The notes: generated from the letters alone by a model not told the origin. 64,000 bases of DNA from DATBGO01 sp050011895 (GCA_050011895.1 JBEKIF010000002.1:62001-126000), one strand, 5' to 3'. Counted from the first letter of the stretch, positions 19,964-28,680 are shown. Translations and numbers: made by a program.

Positions 19964-21397
19964 TCAGTGCGCGAAGCCGCCGTGCCGCCTGCCGTGCTCC
20001 GGGATGAGTGGCGCGTGCCGGTGCGGGTGCGAGGCCAGCGCCTTCACCTGCGTCCTGAGGTCGTCAAGAAAAAGGCTGGCCAGGTCCATGCTGAACCCGT
20101 TGCGGACCACGATCCGCAGCACGGCGGTGTCCTGCATGTTCTCGGGGAACGTGTAGGCGGGGACCAGCCAGCCGCGCATCCGCAGCCGCTCCGCCAAGTC
20201 GAACACTGAGTACCCGGAGCCGGCCGGATCGCTGAGCTTGAACGCGAACACCGGCAGGTCGCTGCCGTCGGTGAGCAGCTCGAACGGGCCGATCCTGGCG
20301 ATGGCGCCGGACAGGTACAGCGCGACGTCCTGGCATTCCTGCTGCACGGTGCGGTAGCCATCGAAGCCGAGCCGCAGGAAGTTGTAGTACTGGGCCGCGA
20401 CCTGACTGCCCGGCCTGGAGAAGTTCAGCGCGAACGTCGGCATGTCACCACCGAGATAGTTGACCCGGAAGATAAGGTTCTCGGGCAGCGCGGCCGCATC
20501 CCGCCACAGCACCCAGCCCACGCCCGGGTAGACGAGCCCGTACTTATGCCCTGATGCGTTGATCGAGGCGACCCTCGGCACCCGGAAGTCCCATTCGAGG
20601 TCCTGGTGCAGGAACGGCGCGACGAAGCCGCCAGAGGCGCCGTCGACGTGGATCGGGACATCGTGGCCCGCGGTAGCCTGCAGCCGGTCAAGCTCGGTAT
20701 TGATCTGCAGCACCGGCTCGTAGCTGCCGTCCATGGTGGATCCCATGATCGCGACCACGCCGATGGTGTTCTCGTCGCATCTGGCCGCCGCCTCCGGGCC
20801 GGTCAGGTGCAGCCTGCCGGGCGCCATCGGCACCATTCTGGGCTCCACCTGCCAGTACCTGCAGAACTTCTCCCAGCAGACCTGCACGTTGGCGCCCATG
20901 ACCAGGTTCGGCGCTGAGGTGGCGGCGCCTGCGACGGTCCTGCGGGCCCGCCAGCGCCACAGCAGGGCCATCCCGCCGAGCATGCACGCCTCGCTCGACC
21001 CGGTGGTGGAGCAGCCCGGTGCGACGATGCCCTGGCGCCCGCCGCCGGCCTCGGGCGCGTGCCACAAGTGGGCGAGGATGTTCACGCAGCGCCGCTCAAG
21101 CTCGGCGGTCTGCGGGTACTCGTCCTTGTCGATCATGTTCTTGTCGAAGCACTCGGCCATCAGCTGCTGAGCCTGCGGCTCCATCCAGGTCGTCACGAAG
21201 GTGGCCAGGTTCAGGCGCGCGTTACCGTCCAGGATCAGCTCGTCGCGGACCACCTGCAAGGCGGTGTCGGGCAGCATTCCGCGGCGCGGCATCCGGTAGC
21301 GCGGCACCTGGTGACCCGCCTCGCGCACGTAGATCGGGTTGATGTCGAGATCGGCCGACTCTGCGGCGGACTCGTCGACCTTGCGGTGCAGTGGCAT
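19964..21397 (-). CDS. gadB: Glutamate decarboxylase
   Basis: PLP enzyme converting glutamate to GABA and CO2, consuming a proton. The product is 477 aa, a normal length. Landmarks: NPIYVREAGHQVPRYRMP at the N-terminus, GCSTTGSSEACMLGGMAL, the HVDGASGGFVAPF block, and PLP-lysine Lys285 in SINASGHKYGLVYPGVGW. The start abuts the stop of the RibD-like gene with no spacer, so the pair is probably co-transcribed. No glutamate/GABA antiporter is adjacent. GABA made here could feed the GABA/polyamine-type cluster at 38.6-44.7 kb, though this is inference. Confidence 0.95.
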   Translation of the reverse strand: MPLHRKVDESAAESADLDINPIYVREAGHQVPRYRMPRRGMLPDTALQVVRDELILDGNARLNLATFVTTWMEPQAQQLMAECFDKNMIDKDEYPQTAELERRCVNILAHLWHAPEAGGGRQGIVAPGCSTTGSSEACMLGGMALLWRWRARRTVAGAATSAPNLVMGANVQVCWEKFCRYWQVEPRMVPMAPGRLHLTGPEAAARCDENTIGVVAIMGSTMDGSYEPVLQINTELDRLQATAGHDVPIHVDGASGGFVAPFLHQDLEWDFRVPRVASINASGHKYGLVYPGVGWVLWRDAAALPENLIFRVNYLGGDMPTFALNFSRPGSQVAAQYYNFLRLGFDGYRTVQQECQDVALYLSGAIARIGPFELLTDGSDLPVFAFKLSDPAGSGYSVFDLAERLRMRGWLVPAYTFPENMQDTAVLRIVVRNGFSMDLASLFLDDLRTQVKALASHPHRHAPLIPEHGRRHGGFAH

Positions 21398-22285
21398 TCA
21401 TCGCTCCGATTCGCTAGCCGGGCGGGACGGCACGATCGCTCCCGCGTTAGTCGCTCCGGTCCGCAGGTACCTGCAGAGCAGGTAGCCGCTGTCCTCCAGG
21501 ACGTGGGCCAGCCGCAGGCCGGTAGCTCCCGGCTGCCCTGGCAGCCCGGAGTTATCCGCCCGGGTGCCGCCGGCGGGCGGCACCGTGACGATCCGGGGTG
21601 CCCGACCGCCCGCCAGCACGGGGCTTACCGTCAGGCACAACTCGTCGAGCAGGCCGGCCGCGACGATCTGCTCGAGGAGCCGCGGGCCGCCTTCGGCGAG
21701 CACCCGCTGGTACCCGCGCTCGGCCAGCGCGCCGATGATTGCCTCCGGCCTGACCGGGTCGGGGCCCGCCACGATCACATCGGCGTTCCTGGCCGCGGCG
21801 GACCGCAGTCCGGCCGGCGCGGCCTCGGTAGTCAGCACGATCGTCCGCGCCTGCCCGGGTCCGGTGGCGAGCAGCGGGCCATCAGGCTCCAGGCCGGCCA
21901 TCCGGCTGGATAGCACGGCGATCGGCGGCGTCGGCGGCCGGCCGGCCCGGAGCGCCGGCCAGGTCTCGTCCGGCCGCACCGCCTGGTAGTGCTCGATCCG
22001 CGCGGTCCCGGCACCCACCAGGATTACGTCGGCCAGGCTGCGGAGCACGCTGAAGACCAAGCGATCCGCGCTGCCGGACAGGCCGCCCGATCGCCCGTCC
22101 AGCGATGCGGCGCCGTCGGCGCTTGTGACCATGTTCGCGCGAACCCACGGCCTGCTGGCACCGGGCCCGGCTGCCGGGTAAGGGTAGAGCCCGGCGATGG
22201 CGTCGGGGTCCGCCCGCCCGGCCGGCCCCTGCACTGGCTCGCCGATCTCTCGCGGGTCGGCTGCCGCTGGATATATCTGCCGCAC
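21398..22285 (-). CDS. RibD C-terminal-like pyrimidine reductase family protein
   Basis: The product is 295 aa with the DHFR-like fold of RibD-C reductases: RPWVRANMVTSADGAASLDGRSGGLSG is the nucleotide-binding start, followed by LRSLADVILVGAGTARIE and a late VLAEGGPRLLEQIVAAGLLDEL. These proteins reduce a pteridine- or pyrimidine-type substrate with NADPH; the actinobacterial stand-alone version has no fixed substrate. GTG 22285 has no clear ribosome-binding site. It directly precedes gadB on the minus strand. Confidence 0.88.
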   Translation of the reverse strand: MRQIYPAAADPREIGEPVQGPAGRADPDAIAGLYPYPAAGPGASRPWVRANMVTSADGAASLDGRSGGLSGSADRLVFSVLRSLADVILVGAGTARIEHYQAVRPDETWPALRAGRPPTPPIAVLSSRMAGLEPDGPLLATGPGQARTIVLTTEAAPAGLRSAAARNADVIVAGPDPVRPEAIIGALAERGYQRVLAEGGPRLLEQIVAAGLLDELCLTVSPVLAGGRAPRIVTVPPAGGTRADNSGLPGQPGATGLRLAHVLEDSGYLLCRYLRTGATNAGAIVPSRPASESER

Positions 22286-22501
22286 GGGGAGCAGTCAACC
22301 AGACCGGCGGACGCGGTTGCAGGCCGGCACGAAAGTGTCGGGCGATCAGAAAAGAGAACGGCGGTACGCCGCGTTAATGGCGCATTACCAGATATTCAGC
22401 CAGCGGTCCATCACTGAATCCGAGTATTGCCCGGCACGTCGCCAGTTGGCGCAAGATGGCGAGGCGTGAGCTGAGCGGCGGCCCTGGCGGAAAGGAGCGC
22501 G

Positions 22502-22912
22502 GTGAAGATCGTTGCCCTTGTCATCTGGTGTGGTACCGCTTGCCTCGGCCTCTACCTGCTCGGGGTCTGGCTTTCCCGTGGCGGCCTGCGACAGCAGGCG
22601 ACCAGGATCACCGTCTTCCCGGCCGCGCTGATTTTCGCCCACCCGGTGCTGGCCACCACCGGCCTGTCGTTATGGATCGCCTACGTACTCTGCGGCCGGC
22701 TGGTGTACGCGTGGTCCGGCTTCGGCGTCCTGAGCGCGTCAGCGATGCTCGGCTTCGTGATGCTGACCAGATGGCTGGTCGGCCGCGGCGGCAGGCACGC
22801 GCGGGGAGCCGAGCAGCACTTTCCCGCCAAGGTCGTCGCGATGCACGGCGCCGTCGGCCTGACCACCTTCACTCTCGTGCTGATGGCCGCCACCCAGGCG
22901 AGGCAGCGCTAG
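22502..22912 (+). CDS. Small integral membrane protein, unknown function
   Basis: The product is 136 aa with four predicted hydrophobic helices: ALVIWCGTACLGLYLLGVW, ITVFPAALIFAHPVLATTGLSLWIAYVL, WSGFGVLSASAMLGFVML and MHGAVGLTTFTLVLMAAT. A His in the last loop (VVAMHGAV) and one in helix 2 (FAHP) could bind a cofactor, but I do not recognise a family. GTG 22502 has AAAGGAGCG upstream. It is divergent from the reductase and convergent with glgX; a duplicated 19-bp element carries both stop codons. Confidence 0.75.
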   Translation: MKIVALVIWCGTACLGLYLLGVWLSRGGLRQQATRITVFPAALIFAHPVLATTGLSLWIAYVLCGRLVYAWSGFGVLSASAMLGFVMLTRWLVGRGGRHARGAEQHFPAKVVAMHGAVGLTTFTLVLMAATQARQR

Positions 22913-22944
22913 CGCGCCGCTGGGGGCAGCGCTAGCGCGCCGCT
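22903..22944. repeat. Duplicated 19-bp element carrying two convergent stop codons
   Basis: GCAGCGCTAGCGCGCCGCT occurs at 22903-22921 and again at 22926-22944. Each copy contains the palindrome GCGCTAGCGC. The first supplies the TAG stop of the plus-strand membrane protein (22910-22912) and the second the TAG stop of minus-strand glgX (22932-22934). Confidence 0.9.
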
Positions 22945-25208
22945 CCGGGCGGCCGCGGCCGCGGCCGCGTTACCGCGGGCGGCCGCCCTCCCGGCAGCGG
23001 CTCCGCGGCGCCCGGCCGCTGGCCGGATGCAGCGGAAATGCCCACTCCGCGCATCACAATGATGGACCGGCCGGTCACTTCGATTCTGCGCCCGACACGC
23101 CGGGAGCCGACGCGCCGTTGCCGGCCGGCCGGTGCTGGCCGGCTGCGCGGCCCTGGTGCCCGCGGCGTCGCGGCGGTATCGATTGCTATCTCCCATTCGT
23201 CACCGAACCGGCCGCCAGGCAAGGTGAACCTGACCGGCTCGCTGTGCGCGTTGAATAGCAGCAGGAAGTCGTTATCGCGTACTTTCTCGCCATGGAGCGC
23301 GGGCTCGGTGATCGCGTTACCGTTCAGGAACACAGCCAGCGACCGCGCATAACCAGAATTCCAGTCATTGTCTGTCATCTCATGCCCGGCCGGGGCGAGC
23401 CAGATGATGTCCTGCAGGTCGACATCTCCCGAGGGAATGGCGGTCGGCAGGCCGCTGAAAAACCTGCGCCGCCTGAACACCGGGTGCCGCCGCCGCAGTT
23501 CCGACAGCGCGCGGGTGAAATCAAGCAGATCCTGCTGCTTGTCAGCGCTCTCCCAGTCCACCCAGGACAGCTCGTTGTCCTGGCAGTAGGCATTGTTGTT
23601 GCCCTGCTGGCTGCGGCCCATCTCATCACCAGCCGCCAGCATCGGCACGCCTTGTGAACAAAAGAGCGTGACCAGGAAGTTCCTGACCTGGCGGGCCCTG
23701 AGCTCATTGACCGCAGGATCCTCCGTCGGGCCCTCAGCGCCGCAGTTCCAGGCGCGGTTGTCGTCGGTGCCGTCGCGGCCGTCCTCGCCGTTGACCTCGT
23801 TGTGCTTCCGGTTGTAGCTGACCAGGTCGTGAAGCGTGAACCCATCGTGGCAGGTCACGAAGTTCACCGACGCGACGGGGCGCCGCGCGCTCGTCTCGTA
23901 GAGATCGCTGGAGCCGGTCAGCCGGTAGGCGAACTCCGGCAGCGTGGCGGGCTCTCCGCGCCACAGGTCGCGTACGGTGTCGCGGTACTTGCCGTTCCAC
24001 TCGGTCCATAGCGGCGGGAAATTGCCGACCTGATAGCCGCCCTCGCCGACGTCCCATGGCTCGGCGATCAGCTTCACCTGGGAGACGACCGGGTCCTGCT
24101 GGACCAGGTCGAAGAAGGTGGCTAGCCGGTCTACGTGATGCAGCTCGCGGGCGAGCGCTGAGGCCAGATCGAAGCGAAACCCGTCCACGTGCATGTCAAG
24201 GATCCAGTATCGCAGCGAATCCATGATGAGCTGCAGCGCGTGCGGGTGCCTGACGTTGAGGCTGTTGCCGCAGCCGGTGTAGTCGAGGTAGACCGCAGGG
24301 TCCTCGTCGGCGAGCTGGTAGTAGGCGGCGTTGTCGATGCCGCGGAACGACAACGTCGGGCCGAGCGCGCCGGACTCCGCAGTGTGGTTGTAGACGACAT
24401 CGAGGATCACCTCGATGCCCGCCTGGTGCAAGGCCCTGACCATAGCCTTGAACTCGGCCACCTGCCCGTCGGTGTCGGCGGCCGAGGCATAGGCGTTGTG
24501 CGGAGCGAGGAAGGCGATCGTGTTGTACCCCCAGTAATTGGTCAGCCCGCGCTCGGCAAGCCCGGGCTCAGACACGAACTGGTGCACGGGCATCAGCTCG
24601 ATAGCCGTCACGCCCAGCTGCGTCAGGTGCTCGAGCACAGCGGGATGAGCCAGGCCCGCATAGGTACCGCGCTGCTCAGGCGGCACCTCAGGATGGCGCA
24701 GGGTCAGGCCGCGCACATGGGCCTCGTAGATCAGCGTCTCGTGGTAGGCCGTTCGCGGCGGCCGGTCCTCGGCCCAGTCGAAGTACGGGCTGATGACCAG
24801 GTTCCTCGGCATGTAGGAAGCGCTGTCGTCTGAGTTGAGGCCCGTCCAGTCGCCCGGGGGGTAGGAGTACAGCGATTCGTGCCAGCGGACCTGCCCGGCG
24901 ACCGCCTTGCCGTAGGGATCGAGCAGCAGCTTGGCCGGGTTGCAGCGATGGCCGCGGCCGGGCTCGTACGGGCCGTGGACCCGGTACGCGTAGCGCTGGC
25001 CTGGGCCCACATCAGGCAGGTAGCAGTGCCAGACGAAGCCGTCCACCTCGCTGAGCGGGATGCGTGTCTCTGGCTCCGCGCGGCCCCGGGCGGAGCCGAA
25101 CAGGCACAGCTCGACCTGCTCAGCGATTTCAGAGAACAGCGCGAAATTGGTCCCCGACCCATCCCAGGTCGCACCGAGGGGGTAAGCATTTCCTGGCCAG
25201 ACGCGCAT
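22932..25208 (-). CDS. glgX: Glycogen debranching enzyme GlgX
   Basis: GH13 isoamylase-type debranching enzyme hydrolysing alpha-1,6 links of phosphorylase-limit glycogen. The product is 758 aa. It begins with a CBM48-like domain (YPLGATWDGSGTNFALFS), followed by the GH13 motifs DVVYNHTAE, GFRFDLASAL (nucleophile Asp), IAEPWDVGEGGYQ (acid/base Glu) and NFVTCHDGFTLHDLVSYN. The conserved C-terminal strand IEVTGRSIIVMRGV ends near residue 723. The last 35 residues, rich in Pro/Arg, go beyond the usual length of about 700-710. It begins nine bases after the acyl-CoA dehydrogenase gene on the same strand. Confidence 0.96.
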   Translation of the reverse strand: MRVWPGNAYPLGATWDGSGTNFALFSEIAEQVELCLFGSARGRAEPETRIPLSEVDGFVWHCYLPDVGPGQRYAYRVHGPYEPGRGHRCNPAKLLLDPYGKAVAGQVRWHESLYSYPPGDWTGLNSDDSASYMPRNLVISPYFDWAEDRPPRTAYHETLIYEAHVRGLTLRHPEVPPEQRGTYAGLAHPAVLEHLTQLGVTAIELMPVHQFVSEPGLAERGLTNYWGYNTIAFLAPHNAYASAADTDGQVAEFKAMVRALHQAGIEVILDVVYNHTAESGALGPTLSFRGIDNAAYYQLADEDPAVYLDYTGCGNSLNVRHPHALQLIMDSLRYWILDMHVDGFRFDLASALARELHHVDRLATFFDLVQQDPVVSQVKLIAEPWDVGEGGYQVGNFPPLWTEWNGKYRDTVRDLWRGEPATLPEFAYRLTGSSDLYETSARRPVASVNFVTCHDGFTLHDLVSYNRKHNEVNGEDGRDGTDDNRAWNCGAEGPTEDPAVNELRARQVRNFLVTLFCSQGVPMLAAGDEMGRSQQGNNNAYCQDNELSWVDWESADKQQDLLDFTRALSELRRRHPVFRRRRFFSGLPTAIPSGDVDLQDIIWLAPAGHEMTDNDWNSGYARSLAVFLNGNAITEPALHGEKVRDNDFLLLFNAHSEPVRFTLPGGRFGDEWEIAIDTAATPRAPGPRSRPAPAGRQRRVGSRRVGRRIEVTGRSIIVMRGVGISAASGQRPGAAEPLPGGRPPAVTRPRPRPPGAAR

Positions 25209-25217
25209 TCGCCGACC

Positions 25218-26921
25218 TTACCCGGGAATGGCAATCCTGGCGCGGCCGAGTACCGGCGCCAGGTCAAGCCCGTCCGGCAGCATGCCGAACGGGGTTCCAG
25301 GACCGCCTGCGGCACCAGGGCCGAGCCTGGAGGCGCAGAAGGCATCGGCCACGGCCGCAGGCGCATACCGGACCAGCAGCGCCGCGGACAGCACGACCGC
25401 GATCGCGCCAGCCAGCCGCCTGGCCCCCAGCTCCGCGGCGGCGTCGGCCGTGGCGCCTGCCGCCGGGCCTGAGCCGGCGCCGGTGTCCTTGAGTAGCTGC
25501 CGGAGCGCGCCGATGGCCTGATCAAGCCGCCAGTCCCCGCCGCCGGCCTGGTCAGCCTCGGCGAGCAGCGCGTCGGTGCAGTCACCCGACCTGGACAGCG
25601 CGCGGAGCACGTCGAGGGCGGTGACGTTGCCTGATCCCTCCCAGACCGAGTTGAGCGGCGCGTCCCGGTACAGTCGCGGCAGGCCGGACTCCTCGACATA
25701 GCCGTTGCCGCCCAGGCACTCCAGCGCCTCGCCGGTCACCACCGGCGTCCGCTTGCACACCCAGAACTTGGCCGCAGGCAGCGCGACCCGCAGCAGCGCA
25801 GCCTCAGCCGCATCGCCGCGGGCGGCACGATCGGCGGCACCGGCCAGCCGGATGGCCAGCGAGGTGGCAGCCTCGGCCTCCAGTGCCAGGTCCGCCAGCA
25901 CGCCGGTCATCAGCGGGTGGCAGACAAGGGCGCGGCCGAATGACTGGCGGAAGACCGCGTGATGAACCGCCGCGACGCACGCCTGGCGGATCGCGGCGGC
26001 GCTGCCGAGCACGCAGTCCAGCCGGGTGGCGCTGACCATCTCGATGATGGTCGGCACGCCGCGGCCGGGCTCGCCCACCCGCCAGGCGAACGCGCCCGCG
26101 TACTCCACCTCGGCCGAGGCATTCGACCTGTTGCCGAGCTTGTCCTTGAGCCGCTGGATGCGCATGGCGTTGCGGCTCCCATCCGCCAGCACCCGGGGAA
26201 GCAGGAAGCAGGTGAGGCCTTCCGGGGCCTGGGCGAGGACAAGGAACAGGTCAGACATGGGCGCCGAGCAGAACCATTTGTGGCCGGTCAGCAGGTACTC
26301 GCCGGCCGCCGTGGGCACCGCGCGGGTGGTGCCGGCCCGGACGTCGGACCCGCCCTGCTTCTCTGTCATGGCCATGCCGGCCAGCAGGCCCGCCTTTCCG
26401 GCCGGGACGCTCAGGCCGGGGTCGTAGACCGTGGCGGCAAGCAGCGGCTCGAAGCGCGCGGCCAGGGCCGGCTCGCGGCGCAGGGCAGGGACGGCAGCAT
26501 AGGTCATCGAGATCGGGCAGCCGTGTCCGGCCTCTGCTTGCGTCCATACGTAGAACCCGGCCGCCCGGGCCACATGCGCGCCAGGGGCGGCGTCCGCCCA
26601 TGGCGCGGCGTGCAGGCCGTGGCTGACCGCGACTGTCATCAGCTCATGCCAGGCAGGGTGGAATTCGACTTCGTCAATCCGGTTCCCGTACCTGTCATGG
26701 CTGCGCAGCACCGGCGGGTGCTCGTTCGCCAGGCGGGCCTGGTCCCTGGTGGTGGCCGCCCCGGCCAGGCTGCCGAGCTCATGCAGCTCTTCGGCAGCCC
26801 AGGCGGCGCCCTCCCGCGAGACGGCCTCAAGGAGCGCCGGGTCACTGGCCACGTCGTGGCCGGTCAACGGCGGGACCTGGTTGAACACCTCGTGAGTTGC
26901 CTGCCCGGCAGGGGTCGTCAT
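25218..26921 (-). CDS. Acyl-CoA dehydrogenase family protein (AidB-like)
   Basis: FAD-dependent acyl-CoA dehydrogenase superfamily, 567 aa, longer than the usual 380-400. The extra N-terminal region (THEVFNQVPPLTGHD and GNRIDEVEFHPAWHELM) is typical of AidB and its relatives. FAD/substrate motifs: GMAMTEKQGGSDVRAGTT, GHKWFCSAPMSDLFLVLAQ, LKDKLGNRSNASAEVEYAGA and the late LECLGGNGYVEESGLPRLYRDAPLNSVWEGSGN. AidB-type proteins are linked to alkylation-stress protection; others act on branched acyl-CoAs. ATG 26921 is backed by GGAGGGAG. It may be co-transcribed with glgX. Confidence 0.9.
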   Translation of the reverse strand: MTTPAGQATHEVFNQVPPLTGHDVASDPALLEAVSREGAAWAAEELHELGSLAGAATTRDQARLANEHPPVLRSHDRYGNRIDEVEFHPAWHELMTVAVSHGLHAAPWADAAPGAHVARAAGFYVWTQAEAGHGCPISMTYAAVPALRREPALAARFEPLLAATVYDPGLSVPAGKAGLLAGMAMTEKQGGSDVRAGTTRAVPTAAGEYLLTGHKWFCSAPMSDLFLVLAQAPEGLTCFLLPRVLADGSRNAMRIQRLKDKLGNRSNASAEVEYAGAFAWRVGEPGRGVPTIIEMVSATRLDCVLGSAAAIRQACVAAVHHAVFRQSFGRALVCHPLMTGVLADLALEAEAATSLAIRLAGAADRAARGDAAEAALLRVALPAAKFWVCKRTPVVTGEALECLGGNGYVEESGLPRLYRDAPLNSVWEGSGNVTALDVLRALSRSGDCTDALLAEADQAGGGDWRLDQAIGALRQLLKDTGAGSGPAAGATADAAAELGARRLAGAIAVVLSAALLVRYAPAAVADAFCASRLGPGAAGGPGTPFGMLPDGLDLAPVLGRARIAIPG

Positions 26922-26951
26922 GTGCTGCTCCCTCCGGTCAGCCGGACCGCG

Positions 26952-27725
26952 TCAGCCGTGGATGCCGCACTCGGTCTTGGCGGTGCCTGCCCAGCGCCCG
27001 CTTCGCGGATCCGCGCCTGCCTCGACCCGCACCGTGCAGGTCCGGCAGCCGACGGATGGGTACCCGTCGTAGACGAGCGGGTTGACGAGCACGCCATGCT
27101 CGGCGATATACGCGTCCACCTGATCCTGCGTCCAGTCCACGATCGGGTTGACCTTGACCATCTCCCGGCGCGCATCCCACTGCACGACACTGGTGTCGGA
27201 GCGCGCGTGCGTCTCCTCGCGGCGGACACCGGTGATCCAGGCGTCGTACGGCCCGAGGGCCTGCTCAAGCGGGACGACCTTGCGCAGGTAGCAGCAGAGA
27301 TCGGGGTTGCGGCCATACAGTCGCGCGCCGAGTTCCGCATCCTGCTCGGCGACGCTCCTGGTGGGCGTCACGTTGATCACGTTGACCGGGTAGACGGACG
27401 AGACGGCGTCCCTGGTCCCGATGGTCTCAGGAAAGTGGTAGCCGGTGTCGAGGAAGAGGACGTCGATCCCCGGCTTGACCCGCGAGGCGAGGTCGATGAT
27501 CACGGCATCCGTCATGGAGGACGTGAGGCACAGGCGGCCGCCGAACGTGTCGGCGGCCCATCTGATCACGTCGTCCGCGGGCGCGCCAGCGAGCTCATCG
27601 GCTGCCCTGGCGGCAAGCCGCTCCGTCTCGATGACTGCCTCCTTGCGGCTGGGGATCGCGGGCCGTCCGGGTCCGGCGTCGGCGGGCGTCACCTCATCCG
27701 CCCTGACCAGGGACAGCGTAGCCAT
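26952..27725 (-). CDS. cysH: Adenylyl-sulfate (APS) reductase, Fe-S type
   Basis: Assimilatory sulfonucleotide reductase, 257 aa. The PP-loop start LCLTSSMTDAVIID and the catalytic C-terminal KTECGIHG are present. Two Cys pairs, DLCCYLRKVVPL and GCRTCTVRV, mark the [4Fe-4S] APS-specific form in contrast to the cluster-free PAPS reductases. It reduces APS to sulfite with thioredoxin. It is not followed here by cysD/N or sulfite reductase, which must lie elsewhere. Its upstream gap (27726-27999) holds a 20-bp repeat array. Confidence 0.93.
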   Translation of the reverse strand: MATLSLVRADEVTPADAGPGRPAIPSRKEAVIETERLAARAADELAGAPADDVIRWAADTFGGRLCLTSSMTDAVIIDLASRVKPGIDVLFLDTGYHFPETIGTRDAVSSVYPVNVINVTPTRSVAEQDAELGARLYGRNPDLCCYLRKVVPLEQALGPYDAWITGVRREETHARSDTSVVQWDARREMVKVNPIVDWTQDQVDAYIAEHGVLVNPLVYDGYPSVGCRTCTVRVEAGADPRSGRWAGTAKTECGIHG

Positions 27726-27880
27726 GCTGCCGATGGCGCGGGCCGCAAGCGCGGACAGCCGCCCGACTGCTGGCCCGGCGTATCATATCCGCCGCCGGAC
27801 GAGAGCGGGCGAACGGGACTTTGCCGTCTGTCGCGCAAGCCGCAACAGTCACCTACGTCCTCCCAACTCCGACTCCGCCA

Positions 27881-27961
27881 CGGTGCCTCCCGCGGTGGGC
27901 TCGGTGCCTCCGCGGTGGGCTCGGTGCCTCCGCCGTGGGCTCAGTGCCTCCGCCGTGCGCA
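27881..27961. repeat. 20-bp tandem repeat, four copies
   Basis: Units are CGGTGCCTCCGCGGTGGGCT or one- to four-base variants: 27881-27901 (21 bases, one extra C), 27902-27921, 27922-27941 and 27942-27961. The array sits in the gap between the start of cysH and the stop of the small Cys-rich gene (28000). Nothing else can be assigned in 27726-27999. Confidence 0.9.
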
Positions 27962-27999
27962 ACCCGCGATGGCGGCCGCCTATTCCGCGCTGGCACCGC

Positions 28000-28209
28000 T
28001 TACCCCTGGCGGATCCAGCCGACAACGGGCTCCGCGGGCGGAGTACGCGCCTGATGCTGGCAATCACACCAGTTGCGCCCAGGGCAGTCGGCATGCCGCT
28101 GATCCCGGCAAGGTTTGCAGACCACGTCTCTCATTGTCCCGTGCGGCGCAGCAGCGGCGCTGTCCGGGTCGGGGTTACCCGGCTCAGGCTGTACATAGAC
28201 TTCGGGCAT
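28000..28209 (-). CDS. Small Cys-rich protein, putative metal binder
   Basis: The product is 69 aa. The core VCKPCRDQRHADCPGRNWCDCQH holds five Cys and two His in a CxxC...H..C...CxC.H spacing that suggests a zinc or Fe-S site; I recall similar short actinobacterial proteins but no known function. ATG 28209 lacks a clear ribosome-binding site. An internal ATG at 28134 would give a 44-aa product holding the whole Cys motif and is equally plausible. It lies just downstream of the WhiB-like gene on the same strand. Confidence 0.6.
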   Translation of the reverse strand: MPEVYVQPEPGNPDPDSAAAAPHGTMRDVVCKPCRDQRHADCPGRNWCDCQHQARTPPAEPVVGWIRQG

Positions 28210-28270
28210 GGAACCAGGGCATGCAGCTGCCCGGCTTCAGGACCGCAGGCCGGTGGTGCTGGCGCCGGGA

Positions 28271-28312
28271 AGGCCGGGCAGCTCAGGCCGGGCAGGCCAG
28301 GCCGGGCAGGTC
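28271..28312. repeat. 14-bp tandem repeat at the WhiB-like stop codon
   Basis: Three units of the form AGGCCGGGCAGGCC run at 28271-28284, 28285-28298 and 28299-28312. The last unit reaches into the stop codon of the minus-strand WhiB-like gene (28311-28313). Confidence 0.85.
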
Positions 28313-28610
28313 AGGCCGCGTTCGCCCGGCGCATCCTGCGGCGCCGCTCAGCCGAGCGCTCATCCTCGTTCAGGCCGCCCCAGGTGCCGTACTTCTCCGG
28401 GCGGCCTACGGCATAACCTAGACATTCGGCGCGTACCGGGCATGCGGCGCAGACGGCCTTCGCCTTGCGCTCGCGGATATCACGTTCAGGCTGGCGCTCG
28501 CCGTCTGGGCCGAAAAACAGCACGACGTCCCGGCCGCGGCAGGCAGCGTCATCTTGCCAGCCCCAGTTCGGCCGCTGCATCACAACGGCCTGGCGGCGTA
28601 CCTCAGACAT
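28311..28610 (-). CDS. WhiB-family Fe-S transcription regulator
   Basis: The product is 99 aa. The four cluster Cys are in place: one in DDAACRGRD (about residue 24) and three in KAVCAACPVRAEC (C-X2-C-X5-C). The beta-turn GTWGGLNEDER and the basic tail RRRRMRRA follow, as in all Wbl proteins. These bind [4Fe-4S] and act with the principal sigma factor on development, redox or antibiotic responses. I cannot assign a specific Wbl class. ATG 28610 has GAGGAG eight bases upstream, and two hairpins stand in the leader. Confidence 0.95.
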   Translation of the reverse strand: MSEVRRQAVVMQRPNWGWQDDAACRGRDVVLFFGPDGERQPERDIRERKAKAVCAACPVRAECLGYAVGRPEKYGTWGGLNEDERSAERRRRMRRANAA

Positions 28611-28645
28611 CCTTAGCTCTCCTCAACCCGACTGACCGTAAACTT

Positions 28646-28680
28646 CTCCGCCTAGCGGAGCGTCTGGCTCGCTAGACGCT
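28646..28680. promoter_or_regulatory. Two adjacent hairpins upstream of the WhiB-like gene
   Basis: CTCCGC (28646-28651) pairs with GCGGAG (28655-28660), and AGCGTCT (28659-28665) pairs with AGACGCT (28674-28680). The two stems share two bases, so they are mutually exclusive at the junction. They lie 36-70 bases upstream of the WhiB-like start. The rest of the gap to 28932 has no gene I can support; it must hold two divergent promoters. Confidence 0.5.

Noticed and set aside
27881..27961. CRISPR-like array
   Set aside because: Repeats are directly adjacent with no spacers and no cas genes nearby, so it is a simple tandem repeat.
25959..28421. 820-aa plus-strand ORF across the acyl-CoA dehydrogenase, cysH and the WhiB-like region
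   Set aside because: It crosses several recognised minus-strand genes and repeats, and encodes only biased, motif-free sequence.
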